Shown here: positions 19,164 to 33,400 of the stretch, in pieces
How the letters are laid out: each line of letters starts with the position of its first letter
Numbering within the stretch: position 1 is the first letter of the stretch
Source of the DNA: Actinernus sp. WN-2022
Lineage: Eukaryota > Cnidaria > Anthozoa > Actiniaria > Actinernidae
Direction of reading: 5' to 3'
DNA length: 64,000 nt
Assembly: GCA_030867875.1 (NCBI GenBank)
Contig: JAOWCC010000311.1
Location: forward strand, 1-64,000
The notes under the pieces: model-generated
Told to the model about the DNA's origin: nothing
What the model saw: only the letters and a program-made list of their open reading frames with translations
The model's database searches: none
Program-made: the position numbers and the translations under genes

Positions 19164-19976
19164 TGTTTGTTTGTTTCAGAAATTTGATTCATAGAACATT
19201 TTACGCATTTTGGGATTTACCAGGTGTCACAAGTTCTAGATAATGTGTTTATGAAAAACCGACAGTGATAGTGAAATTTGGAAAATACATTTGCGTTCAA
19301 TTCCTCAAAGTAATGTATGTGTATTTCTATGATAAGGGTGGTTGGAGGTTATAATGAGATGCTACCAATCGACGTATTAGAGTTTTGAATAAAGTGGTTG
19401 CTTTTGAGATTACTCTTGAAACTGATGGGATAGTAATTTGAAGACAAGTTCATCTGCTTATAGGGAAATAATAGAAATCGATTTATGCTTTTTCGATGTT
19501 TATGTCTTTTTGGTATGAGTTTTTAGATTTGTTTCGTAGAATATATGTTCTTCTAGAGTCATGCTTAGAAGAAGCATTGGCGGGCATTGTACATATCGAA
19601 GCGGTTCTATAGATAGCACTGCAATAGGATATTCTTGTCGCGCTTGTGTCAATTGTGGAGACATGTGAAAAGCGGCTTTTTCGGTGCCTGTCTTCGGATT
19701 TGAGAGATTTCTTATAAGATTGTATTGAAATTTCATTTCATTTACTTGTAATGTGGCTGTTTCATGTATTTGATTATGAGTTGAGATAGATCAGGAACAT
19801 TGAGTTTTGAAATTCTATAAGCTAGTGTCGGTGTTTTGTGTACTAAAGCTTCAAGGTTTATCTGAAAATGGAGCTAATCGGACAGGGGTGTGTGCAAATG
19901 GTGTCATAATTAGAATCTAGTGTATCCAAGAAAAACAACGGCAATCTTCAGTTGAGCTTGGCATTTGGATGACAAC

Positions 19977-20396
19977 ATGGCCACCGTTTCCACTTCTGCA
20001 GTATATTCTCCAAATGTCGAAGCTCATCTCGGGCGTAGATTACATTTACCAAGAAATAATAGTGCTTTGTCTCGTGCAGTTCATGTTGATCAGGCTAAAG
20101 CTGAGTGTCTTAAATATCATGTCCCTGTTAGTGTTTTTGTACCCGCGTACTATAACAACGTTTTGTGGCATAAATTAATTTTAGATACTTTGAAACCTGC
20201 ATTTATTTCTGTTGAAAATAGTAATTCCGAGGTTGTATATATCGCTCAGTTTACGAATATGATAGGTGTTAAGTTCCAGTGTTGGTTAGATGGTAATAGA
20301 GAATGGGAGATCACGGCCGAAGGCTGTTGGAAGCTGAAAGTTATCGTTTGCAAGCTGACGTCCACACCATACATTGTCACGGCGTATCCTATTTAA
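19977..20396 (+). CDS. Array gene copy 3, A/B mosaic
   Basis: The tail is type A through residue 118 (G106, E111) and type B from residue 119 (K119, C125) to the stop, then type A again after the stop. There is also a synonymous GAA to GAG change with the G at 20231. The switch points delimit a short conversion-like tract. Confidence 0.6.
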   Translation: MATVSTSAVYSPNVEAHLGRRLHLPRNNSALSRAVHVDQAKAECLKYHVPVSVFVPAYYNNVLWHKLILDTLKPAFISVENSNSEVVYIAQFTNMIGVKFQCWLDGNREWEITAEGCWKLKVIVCKLTSTPYIVTAYPI

Positions 20397-21057
20397 ATAC
20401 TGATACTGAGGTATGTATATACTTTATCTGTTTAACCTAATGTACATGTCCTAGTTTTAGTAGAATTTCAGTCGTTGATAAAGTTTTATGGAAGAGATGA
20501 TTTTGTGTGATTGAAAGGGAAGGGATGTGTTTCATTACTTGTTTACGTGGTGGAGCGTTCAGAACTATTCCTCAACTTGCTATTCGTGTTTCACGATTCC
20601 CATTAGGTTTTAGTGTAGAGTATGTCTTAGCAATATTATGACGTTTTACAGAGCACATAGCATTTGTAGTATTGGTGAATCTCTTCGATGTGGCGCTTTT
20701 ATAGAGAGTGTAAATATGGGTGGTGTCAAATGTCATTCATTCCTGCTTCTGTAGATATGTCGTTCATTTTTTTCTCTTTGATAAAGGCAGCAATCATTTG
20801 GTTTTAAATTTTAAAGTATAACTACGTTCGATGGCGTTCCATGACGAGCGATTGAACATTATGAGCTTCCTCATCTTTGCGTAAGCAAACATTTTCTATC
20901 ATGCTGGCACGTTTATTGACGACGTTTTTTGTAATAGGAACTCCGTTGCTGGTTGTTCGTGTGAGTTCTCACATTGTTCCTAAGTTAACTTTTTTAGAGC
21001 ACATTTTAACGGATTGTGAGCTCTTGATTCTTCTTTGACAAGTTTATAATATACATC

Positions 21058-22377
21058 ATGCAAATACATTTAGGGAGAGAAACTGAGTTTGGTGGTGAGA
21101 TTTTTATTTGCTACCGATCAATGTAATCTGACACAGATAGCGCGCTCAAGACTGGGTGTTGTCTGTGTTATAGGCGTCTATGGGTTGTTCTTTATGTTCA
21201 CTATCGTAGTGACTTAAATTCGACGCTATTGTGGCTGGGACTACATTGATGGTGACGTTGTTTGATGGTCACGATAATTAGAGAAACTATCGACTCCCAT
21301 GTTTGCAATACAGGCTATTATGAGTGGCAAGTGGATCGAGGAGTTATTCAAAGCCCAGGGCTGCATACTGAGCCTAGTTGCGCTCATATAGCGGTAAAAC
21401 GATTTGCTTTCTTATCAGGGTGTATGAAAGTTTTCCTATCAAATACACATTAGCAAAGTCTTCAATGTTTTTATTGTACTAATTTGTAATTAAGTTAATA
21501 ACGACATCATGAGTAAACTCATATCAAATTAGCAATTCATACAATTTTAATTAGAAAAACTTTTAAATGAAATTTTAATATAGGTTTTTTATTTATTTCA
21601 GAAGTATTTAACGTAAATACGTATAGGTACATTGAATTAGTAATAGCGGCGATTGATTCTTTTTTTGTTTTGGCGGGAAAGTGGGGGATTGGGCGCGCAT
21701 CAGACTCATATCAGGCGATGCAAATACATTTAGGGAGAGAAACTGAGTTTGGTGGTGAGATTTTTATTTGCTACCGATCAATGTAATCTGACACAGATAG
21801 CGCGCTCAAGACTGGGTGTTGTCTGTGTTATAGGCGTCTATGGGTTGTTCTTTATGTTCACTATCGTAGTGACTTAAATTCGACGCTATTGTGGCTGGGA
21901 CTACATTGATGGTGACGTTGTTTGATGGTCACGATAATTAGAGAAACTATCGACTCCCATGTTTGCAATACAGGCTATTATGAGTGGCAAGTGGATCGAG
22001 GAGTTATTCAAAGCCCAGGGCTGCATACTGAGCCTAGTTGCGCTCATATAGCGGTAAAACGATTTGCTTTCTTATCAGGGTGTATGAAAGTTTTCCTATC
22101 AAATACACATTAGCAAAGTCTTCAATGTTTTTATTGTACTAATTTGTAATTAAGTTAATAACGACATCATGAGTAAACTCATATCAAATTAGCAATTCAT
22201 ACAATTTTAATTAGAAAAACTTTTAAATGAAATTTTAATATAGGTTTTTTATTTATTTCAGAAGTATTTAACGTAAATACGTATAGGTACATTGAATTAG
22301 TAATAGCGGCGATTGATTCTTTTTTTGTTTTGGCGGGAAAGTGGGGGATTGGGCGCGCATCAGACTCATATCAGGCG
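21058..22377 (+). repeat. 660-bp tandem duplication in unit 3
   Basis: 21058-21717 is repeated exactly, as far as I can see, at 21718-22377. The block starts at the first base of ATGCAAAT and ends at TCAGGCG just after the E2F/CCAAT cluster, so both motif groups and the 62-codon frame are doubled (21265-21453, 21925-22113; E2F sites at 21668 and 22328). Confidence 0.95.
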
Positions 22378-23964
22378 CATGACTGGTACTCAATTTCGTT
22401 CCTAGAGCCCTCGGGTTTTTCGGGCAGCGGTCATTGGATCGGTTCTAAGATGGTGTTTAAAGAGGGTGACATACGAGGAATGTATTGCGGCATTTGTAAC
22501 TATGACTATGGTTAAATCAAAACTTTTTTTGATTTCAATGATACAATATTGAGTTGAGTCAGCACATAGATCACATTTATTCATTTTTGAAGAGTGATTT
22601 ACACCTCGAAATCCACCTCGAAAATCCAACTTGAAAATCCACCTCGAAAATGCACCTCTGAAATCTAATTCCAAAATCCAACTCCCAAATCCACCTTGAA
22701 ATCCAACTCGAACATCCACCTCGAAATCTAACTCGGGATTTTAACTTGGCTTTTAGTTTATAAATAAAAAAGATTGAATCGTGGAACAGTATTGTAACGT
22801 GCGAATTGAGTAAACAAATCCAAGGTCTACAGACAAGTCGATCAAACCACGTAGCTATTGATTATAGACTGAACAGTTCGCCTTGCCAAACCGGCTTTTT
22901 TGATTTTCAGGTCACTAGATCTGACAAGTTGAAGTTGAGCTCATTTGGAACTGATGAGTTGTTGATAAGCGATTTTGGTGCGCGCTAATTGGATAACAAA
23001 TCTATGACTCCGTGCAGCGCAGTATGTTTAAAACTAGTTCATGTTCTTTTTTGCTGTACCCATTTTGTGTTTGTGTTTTCCAATTCGTTTTGATACTGAA
23101 CTTTTGATAAAGATGTTTTTGATATATCAAATTGATCGTTTGATCTCGAAATGTTTGTTTGTTTCAGAAATTTGATTCATAGAACATTTTACGCATTTTG
23201 GGATTTACCAGGTGTCACAAGTTCTAGATAATGTGTTTATGAAAAACCGACAGTGATAGTGAAATTTGGAAAATACATTTGCGTTCAATTCCTCAAAGTA
23301 ATGTATGTGTATTTCTATGATAAGGGTGGTTGGAGGTTATAATGAGATGCTACCAATCGACGTATTAGAGTTTTGAATAAAGTGGTTGCTTTTGAGATTA
23401 CTCTTGAAACTGATGGGATAGTAATTTGAAGACAAGTTAATCTGCTTATAGGGAAATAATAGAAATCGATTTATGCTTTTTCGATGTTTATGTCTTTTTG
23501 GTATGAGTTTTTAGATTTGTTTCGTAGAATATATGTTCTTCTAGAGTCATGCTTAGAAGAAGCATTGGCGGGCATTGTACATATCGAAGCGGTTCTATAG
23601 ATAGCACTGCAATAGGATATTCTTGTCGCGCTTGTGTCAATTGTGGAGACATGTGAAAAGCGGCTTTTTCGGTGCCTGTCTTCGGATTTGAGAGATTTCT
23701 TATAAGATTGTATTGAAATTTCATTTCATTTACTTGTAATGTGGCTGTTTCATGTATTTGATTATGAGTTGAGATAGATCAGGAACATTGAGTTTTGAAA
23801 TTCTATAAGCTAGTGTCGGTGTTTTGTGTACTAAAGCTTCAAGGTTTATCTGAAAATGGAGCTAATCGGACAGGGGTGTGTGCAAATGGTGTCATAATTA
23901 GAATCTAGTGTATCCAAGAAAAACAACGGCAATCTTCAGTTGAGCTTGGCATTTGGATGACAAC

Positions 23965-24384
23965 ATGGCCACCGTTTCCACTTCTGCAGTATATTCTCCA
24001 AATGTCGAAGCTCATCTCGGGCGTAGATTACATTTACCAAGAAATAATAGTGCTTTGTCTCGTGCAGTTCATGTTGATCAGGCTAAAGCTGAGTGTCTTA
24101 AATATCATGTCCCTGTTAGTGTTTTTGTACCCGCGTACTATAACAACGTTTTGTGGCATAAATTAATTTTAGATACTTTGAAACCTGCATTTATTTCTGT
24201 TGAAAATAGTAATTCCGAAGTTGTATATATCGCTCAGTTTACGAATATGATAGGTGTTAAGTTCCAGTGTTGGTTAGATGATAATAGAGAATGGGACATC
24301 ACGGCGGAAGGCTGTTGGAAGCTGAAAGTTATCGTTTGCAAGCTGACGTCCACACCATACATTGTCACGGCGTATCCTATTTAA
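23965..24384 (+). CDS. Array gene copy 4, type B
   Basis: Type B residues D106, D111, K119, C125, with the type B post-stop sequence (ACCGACTG in place of ATACTG). Confidence 0.6.
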   Translation: MATVSTSAVYSPNVEAHLGRRLHLPRNNSALSRAVHVDQAKAECLKYHVPVSVFVPAYYNNVLWHKLILDTLKPAFISVENSNSEVVYIAQFTNMIGVKFQCWLDDNREWDITAEGCWKLKVIVCKLTSTPYIVTAYPI

Positions 24385-25056
24385 ACCGACTGATACTGAG
24401 GTATGTATATACTTTATCTGTTTAACCTAATGTACATGTCCTAGTTTATGTGGTAGAATTTCAGTCGTTGATAAAGTTTTATGGAAGAGATGATTTTGTG
24501 TGATTCAAAGCCAAAGGGAAGGGATGTGTTTCATTACTTGTTTACGTGGTGGAGCGTTCAGAACTATTCCTCAACTTGCTATTCGTGTTTCACGATTCCC
24601 ATTAGGTTTTAGTGTAGAGTATGTCTTAGCAATATTATGACGTTTTACAGAGCACATAGCATTTGTAGTATTGGTGAATCTCTTCGATGTGGCGCTTTTA
24701 TAGAGAGTGTAAATATGGGTGGTGTCAAATGTCATTCATTCCTGCTTCTGTAGATATGTCGTTCATTTTTTTCTCTTTGATAAAGGCAGCAATCATTTGG
24801 TTTTAAATTTTAAAGTATAACTACGTTCGATGGCGTTCCATGACGAGCGATTGAACATTATGAGCTTCCTCATCTTTGCGTAAGCAAACATTTTCTATCA
24901 TGCTGGCACGTTTATTGACGACGTTTTCTGTAATAGGAACTCCGTTGCTGGTTGTTCGTGTGAGTTCTCACATTGTTCCTAAGTTAACTTTTTTAGAGCA
25001 CATTTTAACGGATTGTGAGCTCTTGATTCTTCTTTGACAAGTTTATAATATACATC

Positions 25057-26376
25057 ATGCAAATACATTTAGGGAGAGAAACTGAGTTTGGTGGTGAGAT
25101 TTTTATTTGCTACCGATCAATGTAATCTGACACAGATAGCGCGCTCAAGACTGGGTGTTGTCTGTGTTATAGGCGTCTATGGGTTGTTCTTTATGTTCAC
25201 TATCGTAGTGACTTAAATTCGACGCTATTGTGGCTGGGACTACATTGATGGTGACGTTGTTTGATGGTCACGATAATTAGAGAAACTATCGACTCCCATG
25301 TTTGCAATACAGGCTATTATGAGTGGCAAGTGGATCGAGGAGTTATTCAAAGCCCAGGGCTGCATACTGAGCCTAGTTGCGCTCATATAGCGGTAAAACG
25401 ATTTGCTTTCTTATCAGGGTGTATGAAAGTTTTCCTATCAAATACACATTAGCAAAGTCTTCAATGTTTTTATTGTACTAATTTGTAATTAAGTTAATAA
25501 CGACATCATGAGTAAACTCATATCAAATTAGCAATTCATACAATTTTAATTAGAAAAACTTTTAAATGAAATTTTAATATAGGTTTTTTATTTATTTCAG
25601 AAGTATTTAACGTAAATACGTATAGGTACATTGAATTAGTAATAGCGGCGATTGATTCTTTTTTTGTTTTGGCGGGAAAGTGGGGGATTGGGCGCGCATC
25701 AGACTCATATCAGGCGATGCAAATACATTTAGGGAGAGAAACTGAGTTTGGTGGTGAGATTTTTATTTGCTACCGATCAATGTAATCTGACACAGATAGC
25801 GCGCTCAAGACTGGGTGTTGTCTGTGTTATAGGCGTCTATGGGTTGTTCTTTATGTTCACTATCGTAGTGACTTAAATTCGACGCTATTGTGGCTGGGAC
25901 TACATTGATGGTGACGTTGTTTGATGGTCACGATAATTAGAGAAACTATCGACTCCCATGTTTGCAATACAGGCTATTATGAGTGGCAAGTGGATCGAGG
26001 AGTTATTCAAAGCCCAGGGCTGCATACTGAGCCTAGTTGCGCTCATATAGCGGTAAAACGATTTGCTTTCTTATCAGGGTGTATGAAAGTTTTCCTATCA
26101 AATACACATTAGCAAAGTCTTCAATGTTTTTATTGTACTAATTTGTAATTAAGTTAATAACGACATCATGAGTAAACTCATATCAAATTAGCAATTCATA
26201 CAATTTTAATTAGAAAAACTTTTAAATGAAATTTTAATATAGGTTTTTTATTTATTTCAGAAGTATTTAACGTAAATACGTATAGGTACATTGAATTAGT
26301 AATAGCGGCGATTGATTCTTTTTTTGTTTTGGCGGGAAAGTGGGGGATTGGGCGCGCATCAGACTCATATCAGGCG
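25057..26376 (+). repeat. 660-bp tandem duplication in unit 4
   Basis: 25057-25716 repeated at 25717-26376, with a junction identical to that of unit 3. This marks a single origin followed by spread to a neighbouring unit. Confidence 0.95.
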
Positions 26377-27150
26377 CATGACTGGTACTCAATTTCGTTC
26401 CTAGAGCCCTCGGGTTTTTCGGGCAGCGGTCATTGGATCGGTTCTAAGATGGTGTTTAAAGAGGGTGACATACGAGGAATGTATTGCGGCATTTGTAACT
26501 ATGACTATGGTTAAATCAAAACTTTTTTTGATTTCAATGATACAATATTGAGTTGAGTCAGCACATAGATCACATTTATTCATTTTTGAAGAGTGATTTA
26601 CACCTCGAAATCCACCTCGAAAATCCAACTTGAAAATCCACCTCGAAAATGCACCTCTGAAATCTAATTCCAAAATCCAACTCCCAAATCCACCTTGAAA
26701 TCCAACTCGAACATCCACCTCGAAATCTAACTCGGGATTTTAACTTGGCTTTTAGTTTATAAATAAAAAAGATTGAATCGTGGAACAGTATTGTAACGTG
26801 CGAATTGAGTAAACAAATCCAAGGTCTACAGACAAGTCGATCAAACCACGTAGCTATTGATTATAGACTGAACAGTTCGCCTTGCCAAACCGGCTTTTTT
26901 GATTTTCAGGTCACTAGATCTGACAAGTTGAAGTTGAGCTCATTTGGAACTGATGAGTTGTTGATAAGCGATTTTGGTGCGCGCTAATTAGATAACAAAT
27001 CTATGACTCCGTGCAGCGCAGTATGTTTAAAACTAGTTCATGTTCTTTTTTGCTGTACCCATTTTGTGTTTGTGTTTTCCAATTCGTTTTGATACTGAAC
27101 TTTTGATAAAGATGTTTTTGATATATCAAATTGATCGTTTGATCTCGAAA

Positions 27151-30100
27151 TGTTTGTTTGTTTCAGAAATTTGATTCATAGAACATTTTACGCATTTTGG
27201 GATTTACCAGGTGTCACAAGTTCTAGATAATGTGTTTATGAAAAACCGACAGTGATAGTGAAATTTGGAAAATACATTTGCGTTCAATTCCTCAAAGTAA
27301 TGTATGTGTATTTCTATGATAAGGGTGGTTGGAGGTTATAATGAGATGCTACCAATCGACGTATTAGAGTTTTGAATAAAGTGGTTGCTTTTGAGATTAC
27401 TCTTGAAACTGATGGGATAGTAATTTGAAGACAAGTTAATCTGCTTATAGGGAAATAATAGAAATCGATTTATGCTTTTTCGATGTTTATGTCTTTTTGG
27501 TATGAGTTTTTAGATTTGTTTCGTAGAATATATGTTCTTCTAGAGTCATGCTTAGAAGAAGCATTGGCGGGCATTGTACATATCGAAGCGGTTCTATAGA
27601 TAGCACTGCAATAGGATATTCTTGTCGCGCTTGTGTCAATTGTGGAGACATGTGAAAAGCGGCTTTTTCGGTGCCTGTCTTCGGATTTGAGAGATTTCTT
27701 ATAAGATTGTATTGAAATTTCATTTCATTTACTTGTAATGTGGCTGTTTCATGTATTTGATTATGAGTTGAGATAGATCAGGAACATTGAGTTTTGAAAT
27801 TCTATAAGCTAGTGTCGGTGTTTTGTGTACTAAAGCTTCAAGGTTTATCTGAAAATGGAGCTAATCGGACAGGGGTGTGTGCAAATGGTGTCATAATTAG
27901 AATCTAGTGTATCCAAGAAAAACAACGGCAATCTTCAGTTGAGCTTGGCATTTGGATGACAACATGGCCACCGTTTCCACTTCTGCAGTATATTCTCCAA
28001 ATGTCGAAGCTCATCTCGGGCGTAGATTACATTTACCAAGAAATAATAGTGCTTTGTCTCGTGCAGTTCATGTTGATCAGGCTAAAGCTGAGTGTCTTAA
28101 ATATCATGTCCCTGTTAGTGTTTTTGTACCCGCGTACTATAACAACGTTTTGTGGCATAAATTAATTTTAGATACTTTGAAACCTGCATTTATTTCTGTT
28201 GAAAATAGTAATTCCGAAGTTGTATATATCGCTCAGTTTACGAATATGATAGGTGTTAAGTTCCAGTGTTGGTTAGATGGTAATAGAGAATGGGAGATCA
28301 CGGCCGAAGGCTGTTGGAGCCTAAAAGTTATCGTGTCAAAGCTCACCTCCACACCATACATCGTCACCGCGTATCCTATTTAAATACTGATACTGAGGTA
28401 TGTATATACTTTATCTGTTTAACCTAATGTACATGTCCTAGTTTATGTGGTAGAATTTCAGTCGTTGATAAAGTTTTATGGAAGAGATGATTTTGTGTGA
28501 TTCAAAGCCAAAGGGAAGGGATGTGTTTCATTACTTGTTTACGTGGTGGAGCGTTCAGAACTATTCCTCAACTTGCTATTCGTGTTTCACGATTCCCATT
28601 AGGTTTTAGTGTACAGTATGTCTTAGCAATATTATGACGTTTTACAGAGCACATAGCATTTGTAGTATTGGTGAATCTCTTCGATGTGGCGCTTTTATAG
28701 AGAGTGTAAATATGGGTGGTGTCAAATGTCATTCATTCCTGCTTCTGTAGATATGTCGTTCATTTTTTTCTCTTTGATAAAGGCAGCAATCATTTGGTTT
28801 TAAATTTTAAAGTATAACTACGTTCGATGGCGTTCCATGACGAGCGATTGAACATTATGAGCTTCCTCATCTTTGCGTAAGCAAACATTTTCTATCATGC
28901 TGGCACGTTTATTGACGACGTTTTTTGTAATAGGAACTCCGTTGCTGGTTGTTCGTGTGAGTTCTCACATTGTTCCTAAGTTAACTTTTTTAGAGCACAT
29001 TTTAACGGATTGTGAGCTCTTGATTCTTCTTTGACAAGTTTATAATATACATCATGCAAATACATTTAGGGAGAGAAACTGAGTTTGGTGGTGAGATTTT
29101 TATTTGCTACCGATCAATGTAATCTGACACAGATAGCGCGCTCAAGACTGGGTGTTGTCTGTGTTATAGGCGTCTATGGGTTGTTCTTTATGTTCACTAT
29201 CGTAGTGACTTAAATTCGACGCTATTGTGGCTGGGACTACATTGATGGTGACGTTGTTTGATGGTCACGATAATTAGAGAAACTATCGACTCCCATGTTT
29301 GCAATACAGGCTATTATGAGTGGCAAGTGGATCGAGGAGTTATTCAAAGCCCAGGGCTGCATACTGAGCCTAGTTGCGCTCATATAGCGGTAAAACGATT
29401 TGCTTTCTTATCAGGGTGTATGAAAGTTTTCCTATCAAATACACATTAGCAAAGTCTTCAATGTTTTTATTGTACTAATTTGTAATTAAGTTAATAACGA
29501 CATCATGAGTAAACTCATATCAAATTAGCAATTCATACAATTTTAATTAGAAAAACTTTTAAATGAAATTTTAATATAGGTTTTTTATTTATTTCAGAAG
29601 TATTTAACGTAAATACGTATAGGTACATTGAATTAGTAATAGCGGCGATTGATTCTTTTTTTGTTTTGGCGGGAAAGTGGGGGATTGGGCGCGCATCAGA
29701 CTCATATCAGGCGCATGACTGGTACTCAATTTCGTTCCTAGAGCCCTCGGGTTTTTCGGGCAGCGGTCATTGGATCGGTTCTAAGATGGTGTTTAAAGAG
29801 GGTGACATACGAGGAATGTATTGCGGCATTTGTAACTATGACTATGGTTAAATCAAAACTTTTTTTGATTTCAATGATACAATATTGAGTTGAGTCAGCA
29901 CATAGATCACATTTATTCATTTTTGAAGAGTGATTTACACCTCGAAATCCACCTCGAAAATCCAACTTGAAAATCCACCTCGAAAATGCACCTCTGAAAT
30001 CTAATTCCAAAATCCAACTCCCAAATCCACCTTGAAATCCAACTCGAACATCCACCTCGAAATCTAACTCGGGATTTTAACTTGGCTTTTAGTTTATAAA

Positions 30101-30487
30101 TAAAAAAGATTGAATCGTGGAACAGTATTGTAACGTGCGAATTGAGTAAACAAATCCAAGGTCTACAGACAAGTCGATCAAACCACGTAGCTATTGATTA
30201 TAGACTGAACAGTTCGCCTTGCCAAACCGGCTTTTTTGATTTTCAGGTCACTAGATCTGACAAGTTGAAGTTGAGCTCATTTGGAACTGATGAGTTGTTG
30301 ATAAGCGATTTTGGTGCGCGCTAATTAGATAACAAATCTATGACTCCGTGCAGCGCAGTATGTTTAAAACTAGTTCATGTTCTTTTTTGCTGTACCCATT
30401 TTGTGTTTGTGTTTTCCAATTCGTTTTGATACTGAACTTTTGATAAAGATGTTTTTGATATATCAAATTGATCGTTTGATCTCGAAA
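27151..30487 (+). repeat. Array unit 5 (type A)
   Basis: 3,337 bp. G-to-C at 28614, shared only with unit 6. Confidence 0.97.
27964..28383 (+). CDS. Array gene copy 5, type A
   Basis: Same product as copy 1. Confidence 0.6.
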   Translation: MATVSTSAVYSPNVEAHLGRRLHLPRNNSALSRAVHVDQAKAECLKYHVPVSVFVPAYYNNVLWHKLILDTLKPAFISVENSNSEVVYIAQFTNMIGVKFQCWLDGNREWEITAEGCWSLKVIVSKLTSTPYIVTAYPI

Positions 30488-33400
30488 TGTTTGTTTGTTT
30501 CAGAAATTTGATTCATAGAACATTTTACGCATTTTGGGATTTACCAGGTGTCACAAGTTCTAGATAATGTGTTTATGAAAAACCGACAGTGATAGTGAAA
30601 TTTGGAAAATACATTTGCGTTCAATTCCTCAAAGTAATGTATGTGTATTTCTATGATAAGGGTGGTTGGAGGTTATAATGAGATGCTACCAATCGACGTA
30701 TTAGAGTTTTGAATAAAGTGGTTGCTTTTGAGATTACTCTTGAAACTGATGGGATAGTAATTTGAAGACAAGTTAATCTGCTTATAGGGAAATAATAGAA
30801 ATCGATTTATGCTTTTTCGATGTTTATGTCTTTTTGGTATGAGTTTTTAGATTTGTTTCGTAGAATATATGTTCTTCTAGAGTCATGCTTAGAAGAAGCA
30901 TTGGCGGGCATTGTACATATCGAAGCGGTTCTATAGATAGCACTGCAATAGGATATTCTTGTCGCGCTTGTGTCAATTGTGGAGACATGTGAAAAGCGGC
31001 TTTTTCGGTGCCTGTCTTCGGATTTGAGAGATTTCTTATAAGATTGTATTGAAATTTCATTTCATTTACTTGTAATGTGGCTGTTTCATGTATTTGATTA
31101 TGAGTTGAGATAGATCAGGAACATTGAGTTTTGAAATTCTATAAGCTAGTGTCGGTGTTTTGTGTACTAAAGCTTCAAGGTTTATCTGAAAATGGAGCTA
31201 ATCGGACAGGGGTGTGTGCAAATGGTGTCATAATTAGAATCTAGTGTATCCAAGAAAAACAACGGCAATCTTCAGTTGAGCTTGGCATTTGGATGACAAC
31301 ATGGCCACCGTTTCCACTTCTGCAGTATATTCTCCAAATGTCGAAGCTCATCTCGGGCGTAGATTACATTTACCAAGAAATAATAGTGCTTTGTCTCGTG
31401 CAGTTCATGTTGATCAGGCTAAAGCTGAGTGTCTTAAATATCATGTCCCTGTTAGTGTTTTTGTACCCGCGTACTATAACAACGTTTTGTGGCATAAATT
31501 AATTTTAGATACTTTGAAACCTGCATTTATTTCTGTTGAAAATAGTAATTCCGAAGTTGTATATATCGCTCAGTTTACGAATATGATAGGTGTTAAGTTC
31601 CAGTGTTGGTTAGATGGTAATAGAGAATGGGAGATCACGGCCGAAGGCTGTTGGAGCCTAAAAGTTATCGTGTCAAAGCTCACCTCCACACCATACATCG
31701 TCACCGCGTATCCTATTTAAATACTGATACTGAGGTATGTATATACTTTATCTGTTTAACCTAATGTACATGTCCTAGTTTATGTGGTAGAATTTCAGTC
31801 GTTGATAAAGTTTTATGGAAGAGATGATTTTGTGTGATTCAAAGCCAAAGGGAAGGGATGTGTTTCATTACTTGTTTACGTGGTGGAGCGTTCAGAACTA
31901 TTCCTCAACTTGCTATTCGTGTTTCACGATTCCCATTAGGTTTTAGTGTACAGTATGTCTTAGCAATATTATGACGTTTTACAGAGCACATAGCATTTGT
32001 AGTATTGGTGAATCTCTTCGATGTGGCGCTTTTATAGAGAGTGTAAATATGGGTGGTGTCAAATGTCATTCATTCCTGCTTCTGTAGATATGTCGTTCAT
32101 TTTTTTCTCTTTGATAAAGGCAGCAATCATTTGGTTTTAAATTTTAAAGTATAACTACGTTCGATGGCGTTCCATGACGAGCGATTGAACATTATGAGCT
32201 TCCTCATCTTTGCGTAAGCAAACATTTTCTATCATGCTGGCACGTTTATTGACGACGTTTTTTGTAATAGGAACTCCGTTGCTGGTTGTTCGTGTGAGTT
32301 CTCACATTGTTCCTAAGTTAACTTTTTTAGAGCACATTTTAACGGATTGTGAGCTCTTGATTCTTCTTTGACAAGTTTATAATATACATCATGCAAATAC
32401 ATTTAGGGAGAGAAACTGAGTTTGGTGGTGAGATTTTTATTTGCTACCGATCAATGTAATCTGACACAGATAGCGCGCTCAAGACTGGGTGTTGTCTGTG
32501 TTATAGGCGTCTATGGGTTGTTCTTTATGTTCACTATCGTAGTGACTTAAATTCGACGCTATTGTGGCTGGGACTACATTGATGGTGACGTTGTTTGATG
32601 GTCACGATAATTAGAGAAACTATCGACTCCCATGTTTGCAATACAGGCTATTATGAGTGGCAAGTGGATCGAGGAGTTATTCAAAGCCCAGGGCTGCATA
32701 CTGAGCCTAGTTGCGCTCATATAGCGGTAAAACGATTTGCTTTCTTATCAGGGTGTATGAAAGTTTTCCTATCAAATACACATTAGCAAAGTCTTCAATG
32801 TTTTTATTGTACTAATTTGTAATTAAGTTAATAACGACATCATGAGTAAACTCATATCAAATTAGCAATTCATACAATTTTAATTAGAAAAACTTTTAAA
32901 TGAAATTTTAATATAGGTTTTTTATTTATTTCAGAAGTATTTAACGTAAATACGTATAGGTACATTGAATTAGTAATAGCGGCGATTGATTCTTTTTTTG
33001 TTTTGGCGGGAAAGTGGGGGATTGGGCGCGCATCAGACTCATATCAGGCGCATGACTGGTACTCAATTTCGTTCCTAGAGCCCTCGGGTTTTTCGGGCAG
33101 CGGTCATTGGATCGGTTCTAAGATGGTGTTTAAAGAGGGTGACATACGAGGAATGTATTGCGGCATTTGTAACTATGACTATGGTTAAATCAAAACTTTT
33201 TTTGATTTCAATGATACAATATTGAGTTGAGTCAGCACATAGATCACATTTATTCATTTTTGAAGAGTGATTTACACCTCGAAATCCACCTCGAAAATCC
33301 AACTTGAAAATCCACCTCGAAAATGCACCTCTGAAATCTAATTCCAAAATCCAACTCCCAAATCCACCTTGAAATCCAACTCGAACATCCACCTCGAAAT

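Larger units (their letters stand above)
19164..23151 (+). repeat. Array unit 3 (mosaic tail, 660-bp duplication)
   Basis: 3,988 bp. It has C instead of A at 19451, a mosaic A/B gene tail, two small deletions totalling 9 bp just after the gene (about 20455-20520), and an internal tandem duplication (21058-21717 repeated at 21718-22377). It is the most divergent unit in the array. Confidence 0.97.
23152..27150 (+). repeat. Array unit 4 (type B, 660-bp duplication)
   Basis: 3,999 bp. It carries the same 660-bp duplication with the same junction as unit 3, but a full type B gene tail and none of the unit 3 deletions. Private T-to-C at 24928. Confidence 0.97.
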
